From Alistipes sp. (GTDB lineage: Bacteria; Bacteroidota; Bacteroidia; Bacteroidales; Rikenellaceae): a DNA stretch of 8,664 nucleotides. Of the stretch, positions 4,228 to 8,664 are shown piece by piece (the first letter of the stretch is position 1; each line of letters begins with the position of its first letter). A program made the position numbers and the translations under genes. The notes beneath the pieces were generated by a model, which saw only the letters and a program-made list of their open reading frames with translations, was not told the origin of the DNA and searched no databases. The DNA is taken from contig JAFYOF010000174.1 in the NCBI GenBank assembly GCA_017560305.1, positions 1 to 8,664 of the forward strand, read 5' to 3'.

Positions 4228-5007
4228 CTAATGCTCCTTGCAGCCGTCGCCGTCGTGGTGGGCGAGGACGGTGTGGGGGATGTGGCCGTGAGATACAACC
4301 TGAATGGGGCAGTCGTAGCCGAGAAGTTGCTCCTGGGTGAGGATGTTGGAGTCGTGGCGGTGCACACGGCGGTTGACGCAGATGATGGCATTCACGAGCG
4401 AGGTGATTGTGCCCACATCGTGCGAAACAATCATCACAGCCATCTGGGTGCGCAGTTGCTGGGTGAGGGCGTAGAACTCCTTCTCGAAGGTGTTGTCAAC
4501 GAAGTTCGTAGGCTCGTCGAGAATGAGGAGTTTAGGCTCGGAGATGATGGCTCGGCAGAGCAGGGCGCGCTGCAACTGACCACCCGATACCTCGCCTATG
4601 GGGCGCGAGGCAATATCCTCGATGCCCATCCTCTTTAGCAAGTTCTGTGCGCGTTCCTTGTCCTTTGCTGTGTAGCGCGAAAAGAAGCCCTTTTCGACCT
4701 GCAGACCCGACAGAACGACCTCCTCGATAGAGATTGGGAAACTTGTGTCAAACTGGCTCACTTGCGGCATATAACCTATCTTGAGGTGCTTGCCACTGCG
4801 CAGGGTGGGTGAGTACCAAATCTCACCGCTATGCTTTACGATGCCCAGTATGCTCTTGGCGAGCGAGGTCTTGCCGCCGCCGTTTGGGCCTATGATGCCG
4901 ATGAAGTCGTCGGCGTAGATGTCGAGGTTGACACCCTCGAGTGCGGGCGTGGAGTCGTAGTTGACCGAGACATCGCGGAGCGAAATTATGGGGGTATGTG
5001 AGGGCAT
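4228..5007 (-). CDS. znuC: Zinc/manganese-type ABC transporter ATP-binding protein (ZnuC)
   Basis: A 259-residue ABC ATPase expected to power metal import with the binding lipoprotein encoded just upstream. All the core motifs are present: Walker A GPNGGGKTS (40-48), Q-loop Gln82 in YMPQ, signature VSGGQLQR (140-147), Walker B LLILDEP (160-166) and the switch His196 in VSHD. The context YMPQVSQFDTSFPISIEEVVLSG is typical of the ZnuC/MntB-type subfamily. The C-terminal tail is rich in His (HGHIPHTVLAHHDGDGCKEH, starting near 240), suggesting a metal-responsive or metal-storing extension. The start lies 2 bases after the znuA stop, so the two are translationally linked. It is the last gene of the operon. 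No permease (ZnuB) follows, so the membrane subunit must be encoded elsewhere. Confidence 0.9.
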   Translation of the reverse strand: MPSHTPIISLRDVSVNYDSTPALEGVNLDIYADDFIGIIGPNGGGKTSLAKSILGIVKHSGEIWYSPTLRSGKHLKIGYMPQVSQFDTSFPISIEEVVLSGLQVEKGFFSRYTAKDKERAQNLLKRMGIEDIASRPIGEVSGGQLQRALLCRAIISEPKLLILDEPTNFVDNTFEKEFYALTQQLRTQMAVMIVSHDVGTITSLVNAIICVNRRVHRHDSNILTQEQLLGYDCPIQVVSHGHIPHTVLAHHDGDGCKEH

Positions 5008-5009
5008 AG

Positions 5010-5852
5010 TTACTTTGTTATTGTATTAGTGACCTCGCGGATGAATGCCACGGGGTTTTCCGCCAGTGGGTTAATCTCTATCGGCTCGATGCCCATATCC
5101 TTGGCGATGACCTCCACCACAGAGCGGGGAAACTCGCTTTGGTAGAGCAGGCAGGCGGCGTGCTGCTGCTTGGCGCGGGCTATGATGCCTGCGATATGCT
5201 TTGCCGATGGCTCCTTACCATCGCTCTCGATGGCAATCTGCTCGAGCGAGTAGGCGCGGGCGTAGTAGGTCAGCGCAGGGTGGTAGATAACGAAGGCGTC
5301 GGCAGAGGATGCCTCGCAACGGGTGCGGCACTCCTCATCCAATGCGGCGAGCTCCCCATCAAGGGCATTGTATGCCGAGGTGTAGTGAGCCGAGTCGGGG
5401 TAGAGGCGCATAATTGCCGAGTGGGCGTTGCGTGACATAGTACGCAGTTCGCGTGGCGAGAGCCAGATGTGGGGGTCAACGCCGTGGGCGTGGTTGCAGT
5501 GGCTGTGGGAGCAACTGCCCGCAATGAGCTCTATGCCCTCGTGCAGCTTCACGACACTCTGTTTGTCGCTTACCTTGCCGAGCAATGCGTTCTCGAACTC
5601 AATAAGACCCGTTGAGAAGACCATCTGGGCGTTGTTTAGCGAGATGATATCCCTCGGTGTGGGGTCGTAGGTCTCGGGGCTTGTGTTTGCTGGCACAAGC
5701 ACGCCGATGCGGAAGTCGTTGCCGACAATTCTCTCGACGATATATTTCAAGGGTGCGATGCTCACCACAATCTCTGCCTGTGACTCTCTCTCCTTGGGTG
5801 AGCAGCCCAGCAGAAGTGTGGCGCAACACGCCAAAAGTGCTAATTTTCTCAT
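5010..5852 (-). CDS. znuA: Zinc-binding lipoprotein of an ABC importer (ZnuA, cluster A-1 / TroA fold)
   Basis: A 280-residue substrate-binding protein. The N-terminus is a lipoprotein signal with lipobox LLLGC (Cys17), so the mature protein is tethered to a membrane. The TroA-type metal site is visible in part: HIWLSP preceded by VDP (His128) and YHPALTYY (His191). The first ligand motif reads SPETYDPTP, with Glu60 where most ZnuA/PsaA proteins have His. Between lobes lies a His/Cys-rich loop (CSHSHCNHAHG, 114-124), characteristic of zinc rather than manganese binders and thought to capture Zn(II). IESDGKEPS (208-216) is the usual motif preceding the second lobe. It starts 3 bases after the hydrolase stop and ends 2 bases before znuC. 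Zinc as the substrate follows from the His loop and is likely but not proven. Any Zur operator would lie upstream of the operon, outside the window. Confidence 0.9.
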   Translation of the reverse strand: MRKLALLACCATLLLGCSPKERESQAEIVVSIAPLKYIVERIVGNDFRIGVLVPANTSPETYDPTPRDIISLNNAQMVFSTGLIEFENALLGKVSDKQSVVKLHEGIELIAGSCSHSHCNHAHGVDPHIWLSPRELRTMSRNAHSAIMRLYPDSAHYTSAYNALDGELAALDEECRTRCEASSADAFVIYHPALTYYARAYSLEQIAIESDGKEPSAKHIAGIIARAKQQHAACLLYQSEFPRSVVEVIAKDMGIEPIEINPLAENPVAFIREVTNTITK

Positions 5853-5855
5853 TCT

Positions 5856-6650
5856 CTATCTCTTTTCGTGCTCGCGGACAAAGCGCATCAGCATCGGGAA
5901 ACCTGGGTCGCACATATCGTGTCCGTAGCCATCGAACTCATAAAGGGTCACATCCTTGTGGCCAACCAGTTTCAGCATTCTGTACATATAGGCGTTCTCC
6001 TCGTAGCGACCCAGCATCTCACGCTCTCTGTCGCCCGAGAGCAGGAGGATAGGGGCGGCGTCGCCACGCACATGGTAGAGCGGTGCCATCTTGTCGATGA
6101 TAGGCAACTTGTCGGAGATACCTCTCACGCGGCGCTCCTCGAAGTGGGTAATCATCTGTCCGCTGAATGGGATGATGCCCTTCACTCTGTCAATATCTAT
6201 ACCATAGCGCGCAAGGCGGCTCTTGTCAAGACCCACCATACTCACCAGATAACCTCCAGCCGAATGACCAGTGATGTAGACCTTGTCGGGGCTGCCACCA
6301 TAGCGCTCGATGTTGGCAAAGACCCACGCAATGGCACACGCAGCATCGTCTACAATCTGGTCGACGCTCACATTGGGTGAGAATCGGTAACCTACGCCCA
6401 CGCATACCGCACCATCACGCATAATCTCGCGTGGAATGTGTTTGCCACCTCCCGTGAGGCCGCCGCCGTGAAACCACACGATAACGGGGGCATCCTTCGC
6501 ACCCTCATAGGTAGCCACATCCAGTCGGCACATCTTCTTTGCGTAGTCATCGTCGCTGCGATACTGCAAATCCTTCTCAGTCTTGTAGTCGGCTGCCATA
6601 GCGCCGAGGCTCGCCAGCACGAGGGCGAGCAATAGAATCACTCTCTTCAT
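5856..6650 (-). CDS. Secreted alpha/beta hydrolase (HSL/esterase-lipase type)
   Basis: A 264-residue protein with a clear Sec signal peptide (KRVILLLALVLASLGAMA, cleavage probably after AMA at about 19), so it acts in the periplasm. The alpha/beta-hydrolase catalytic set is complete: oxyanion motif HGGG (61-64), nucleophile Ser130 in GHSAGG, acid Asp207 in LLSGDRE and base His244 in GYGHD. The HGGG plus GxSAGG combination places it with the hormone-sensitive-lipase/carboxylesterase-like branch, cleaving small esters such as acetylated or feruloylated sugars. Peptidase activity of the S9 type cannot be excluded. The length suits a single domain. It starts 6 bases after the stop of the preceding TPR-like gene and ends 3 bases before znuA, so it is embedded in the operon. 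The substrate is not indicated by the neighbours. Confidence 0.88.
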   Translation of the reverse strand: MKRVILLLALVLASLGAMAADYKTEKDLQYRSDDDYAKKMCRLDVATYEGAKDAPVIVWFHGGGLTGGGKHIPREIMRDGAVCVGVGYRFSPNVSVDQIVDDAACAIAWVFANIERYGGSPDKVYITGHSAGGYLVSMVGLDKSRLARYGIDIDRVKGIIPFSGQMITHFEERRVRGISDKLPIIDKMAPLYHVRGDAAPILLLSGDREREMLGRYEENAYMYRMLKLVGHKDVTLYEFDGYGHDMCDPGFPMLMRFVREHEKR

Positions 6651-6656
6651 ATTATC

Positions 6657-7334
6657 TTACGCTTTGCGCAGAGCTTCGATGAACTCTGCATTTCTTCCCC
6701 AAATAGACTCTGTCGCAAACCAGAATTCGCGCGCCTCGGTGCTCTGCGAGGGGCGGTCGCTGCGGCAATCGTTCAAGTAGGCCTCGTCGGCGGGATGCTC
6801 CGCGGCGGTGAACTCCTCCCACCACGCCTTGTGGCGTGTGCGCAGTTGGCGCAGGGCGTCACGGTCGATGCCTCCCGAGCGGTTGTATTCCGCCCAGAGG
6901 GTGAGCAGGTGGTACTCTGGCGACTTGGTTGAGATGTCGAACAAAGCACTCTCCAGACACTCGTAGTCCTCAATCTCGACATAGGCAAATGCCAGCGGCA
7001 CGATAGCCTCAAAGTGGTCCTCCTCGTCCATATCGAGCAGGCTCTCCCACAAGGCAACAGCCATCTCCACCTCGCCGATGTAGAGGTTGTCGGCGGCCGA
7101 CTGGTAGAGAATCTCCATAGCCGCGCGTGACGAAGCGTCGTTCCAGTCCAGCGGCATAGGCTCATCGCCCGTAAGGTCGAGCAGTTGTTGTGCGCCCTCG
7201 AAGCGTAACTCGCACGCCTCCTGCCATTTGTTCTCCTTGTCGAGGCGTTGCGCTCGGCGGAGAATGGTTGAGAACTTGTCGCCCTCAATCTTCCAGAGCG
7301 ATGTGGAAACGGGTACTATTCTTGTGTTTTTCAT
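6657..7334 (-). CDS. Helical (TPR-like) cytoplasmic protein of unknown function
   Basis: A 225-residue acidic protein without a signal peptide or membrane segment. From about 25 to 165 it consists of paired amphipathic helices with Ala/Leu/Tyr/Trp at TPR-like spacing, for example KWQEACELRFEGAQQLL, AVALWESLLDMDEEDHFEAIVPLAFAYVEIEDYECLESALFDI and EYHLLTLWAEYN. It is probably a tetratricopeptide-like scaffold that binds a partner protein. The C-terminal 60 residues are Trp- and Arg/Glu-rich and unassigned. It starts one base after the stop of the cstA-like gene and precedes the secreted hydrolase by 6 bases, so it is transcribed with both. A role in handling or regulating the CstA transporter is possible from position alone. 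No catalytic motif is visible. Confidence 0.75.
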   Translation of the reverse strand: MKNTRIVPVSTSLWKIEGDKFSTILRRAQRLDKENKWQEACELRFEGAQQLLDLTGDEPMPLDWNDASSRAAMEILYQSAADNLYIGEVEMAVALWESLLDMDEEDHFEAIVPLAFAYVEIEDYECLESALFDISTKSPEYHLLTLWAEYNRSGGIDRDALRQLRTRHKAWWEEFTAAEHPADEAYLNDCRSDRPSQSTEAREFWFATESIWGRNAEFIEALRKA

Positions 7335-7335
7335 T

Positions 7336-8664
7336 TTACAAAGTATTCGTGTTTTTAACTATCTTGAGCCACATTGCCGCAGACAACGCCACCGTAACCA
7401 CGCCCGCAAGGATGTAGGCGAGGGTGTGGTTGGTCATCCCGATGAACTGACCCGAGATAAAGATGAATGATGTGCAGATGTATGTCATCAAAACGGCAGG
7501 GGGCAGAGCCACCCAGATGTTGCGCTGATGCTTCTTCAGGTAGACCACGATGACCCACAGCGTGACAACCGACATAGCCTGATTGGTCCACGCAAAGTAG
7601 CGCCATACCACATCGAAATCGACAAAGAGCAGTACGATGCCAATGGCAAACAGCGGGCAGGCGATAGCGAATCGTTTGAGGAGTGAGCGCTGCTCAATCT
7701 TCAGCACATCGGCTATGATAAGGCGAGCCGAGCGGAATGCAGTGTCGCCCGATGTGACTGCGGCAGAGACTACGCCAAACAAGGCAATAGCGCCACCCAC
7801 AACACCCAAGGTGGTGTTTGAAATCTTGCCCACAGCCCAAGCGGCATTGTTGCCGTTCTCTGCAAGAGCCGCCACCAGACCATCAGGTCCGTGGAAGAAC
7901 GCCATACCGATGGCAGCCCAGATAAGGGCGATGATAGACTCGGTAATCATCGAGCCGTAGAAAATCATCCTTCCCTCGCGCTCGTTGTTCATACAGCGTG
8001 CCATAAGTGGCGACTGCGTGGCGTGGAAGCCCGAGATAGCACCGCAGGCAACGGTGATGAAGAGCGTTGGGATAATAGGCATACTTGTGGGGTTTGGCTG
8101 GAAGTTGCGCAGAGTGTCGAGCGTGAGGTTGGGGATGGTGTAGTCGCCCTTGAAGAGCGTAACGGCCAAGCCAACCGACATAAATATCAGCGCAGCACCA
8201 AACAAAGGGTATATCTTGCCGATGAGTTTGTCAATCGGCAACATAGTAGCGATGAAGTAGTAGACCAGAATTATAGCAATCCAGCCCCAGTAGGGGATAG
8301 CCGCAACCATACCGCTGAGGATGCTTGCTGGCGAGCGCATAAAGACCACGCCGACCAGAATGAGCAGCACAAGCGAGAGCGCGCGCATAAACTGACGCAT
8401 ACCATTGCCAAGATAGCGACCCACAATCTCGGGGAGGCTCAAGCCATCGTTGCGCAGCAGGATGATTCCCGAGATGTAGTCGTGCATAGCGCCCACGAAG
8501 ATGCCGCCAAAGGTAATCCATAAAAAGACCACAGGGCCGAAGCAAGCGCCCATAATTGCGCCGAAGATAGGTCCGATGCCCGCGATGTTGAGCAATTGGA
8601 TAAGGAAGGTGCGCCAGCGGGGCATAGGTATGTAGTCCACGCCATCGTAGAGTGTCGCCGAGGG
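7336..8664 (-). CDS. cstA: CstA family carbon-starvation / peptide-pyruvate transporter (5' end outside window)
   Basis: The frame is open to the right edge and reads PSATLYDGVDYIPMPRW there, so the real start lies outside. The codon at 8640-8638 is a GTG inside the gene and not its start. The 442 visible residues are almost all membrane helices (about 11-12). They carry the family's hallmarks: NIAGIGPIFGAIMGACFGP, GAMHDYISG, SGFHATQSPLMARCMNNE and VSAAVTSGDTAFRSAR. CstA and its paralogue BtsT move pyruvate or small peptides across the inner membrane and are used during nutrient limitation in enterobacteria. The protein lacks the long C-terminal extension of E. coli CstA (about 700 residues) and, with its missing start, would be about 480 residues, the short form common in Bacteroidales. 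Only the stop of the gene (7338-7336) is fixed. It is followed after one base by the TPR-like gene. Confidence 0.93.
   Translation of the reverse strand, partial: PSATLYDGVDYIPMPRWRTFLIQLLNIAGIGPIFGAIMGACFGPVVFLWITFGGIFVGAMHDYISGIILLRNDGLSLPEIVGRYLGNGMRQFMRALSLVLLILVGVVFMRSPASILSGMVAAIPYWGWIAIILVYYFIATMLPIDKLIGKIYPLFGAALIFMSVGLAVTLFKGDYTIPNLTLDTLRNFQPNPTSMPIIPTLFITVACGAISGFHATQSPLMARCMNNEREGRMIFYGSMITESIIALIWAAIGMAFFHGPDGLVAALAENGNNAAWAVGKISNTTLGVVGGAIALFGVVSAAVTSGDTAFRSARLIIADVLKIEQRSLLKRFAIACPLFAIGIVLLFVDFDVVWRYFAWTNQAMSVVTLWVIVVYLKKHQRNIWVALPPAVLMTYICTSFIFISGQFIGMTNHTLAYILAGVVTVALSAAMWLKIVKNTNTL

Noticed and set aside
4195..4638. Long plus-strand frame opposite znuC, and similar frames opposite znuA, the hydrolase and cstA
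   Set aside because: These are shadow frames from G+C-rich codon bias; the minus-strand genes carry complete family motifs.
8638..8640. GTG as the start of the cstA-like gene
   Set aside because: The frame continues without a stop to the window edge with family-typical sequence (LYDGVDYIPMP), so the gene is simply cut by the window.
1..8664. CRISPR array, tRNA, rRNA, insertion sequence
   Set aside because: No regularly spaced repeats, cloverleaf with acceptor end, rRNA segment or transposase motif was found on either strand.

Overview
The window looks like a chromosomal segment of a member of the order Bacteroidales. The evidence is the promoter style (-7 elements of the TAnnTTTG type at 280-287, at 3006-3013 and, on the minus strand, at 2828-2821), the absence of strong Shine-Dalgarno sequences, and protein families typical of gut Bacteroidales: a short CstA, a GH5-like enzyme opening with GCNFIPSNAINQLEMW, and a ZnuA with a His/Cys-rich loop. 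The flanks are moderately G+C-rich, which would suit a Rikenellaceae/Alistipes-like genome. The genus is a guess.

Layout. Positions 2-133 hold the 3' end of an unidentified plus-strand gene, closed by a perfect intrinsic terminator (156-189). Positions 256-540 hold a Bacteroidales-type promoter followed by a protein-free stretch in which six pairs of complementary blocks nest in exact order around two apical hairpins. This is a strong candidate for a structured RNA, plausibly a 6S-like / Bacteroidales-1-type RNA. An A+T-rich plus-strand cluster follows (591-2498) with four genes of accessory character: a protein with Mug/TDG-like DNA-glycosylase motifs, a 60-residue coiled-coil protein, a GNAT-like protein overlapping it by 11 bases, and a three-helix membrane protein.

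The gene-poor interval 2499-3045 is not empty. It contains a long hairpin terminator inside a larger nested palindrome (2543-2716), a 15-bp hairpin-forming direct repeat at 2499 and 2791, and a minus-strand promoter plus terminator that would make a small RNA of about 70 nt (about 2815-2747). It ends with the promoter of the next gene.

From 3046 base composition changes. A GH5-like membrane-anchored glycoside hydrolase (3046-4158, plus) converges on a minus-strand operon across a bidirectional terminator (4189-4224). The operon reads cstA (5' end beyond the window) - TPR-like protein - secreted alpha/beta hydrolase - znuA - znuC, with gaps of only 1 to 6 bases. It couples a carbon-starvation-type transporter with a zinc-uptake lipoprotein and its ATPase. 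The permease ZnuB that these two would need is not in the operon, which ends at the terminator.

The parts most worth following up are the structured RNA at 291-540, the minus-strand small RNA at about 2747-2815, and the glycosylase-like gene with its A+T-rich companions. No CRISPR array, transposase, integrase, tRNA or rRNA was recognised.
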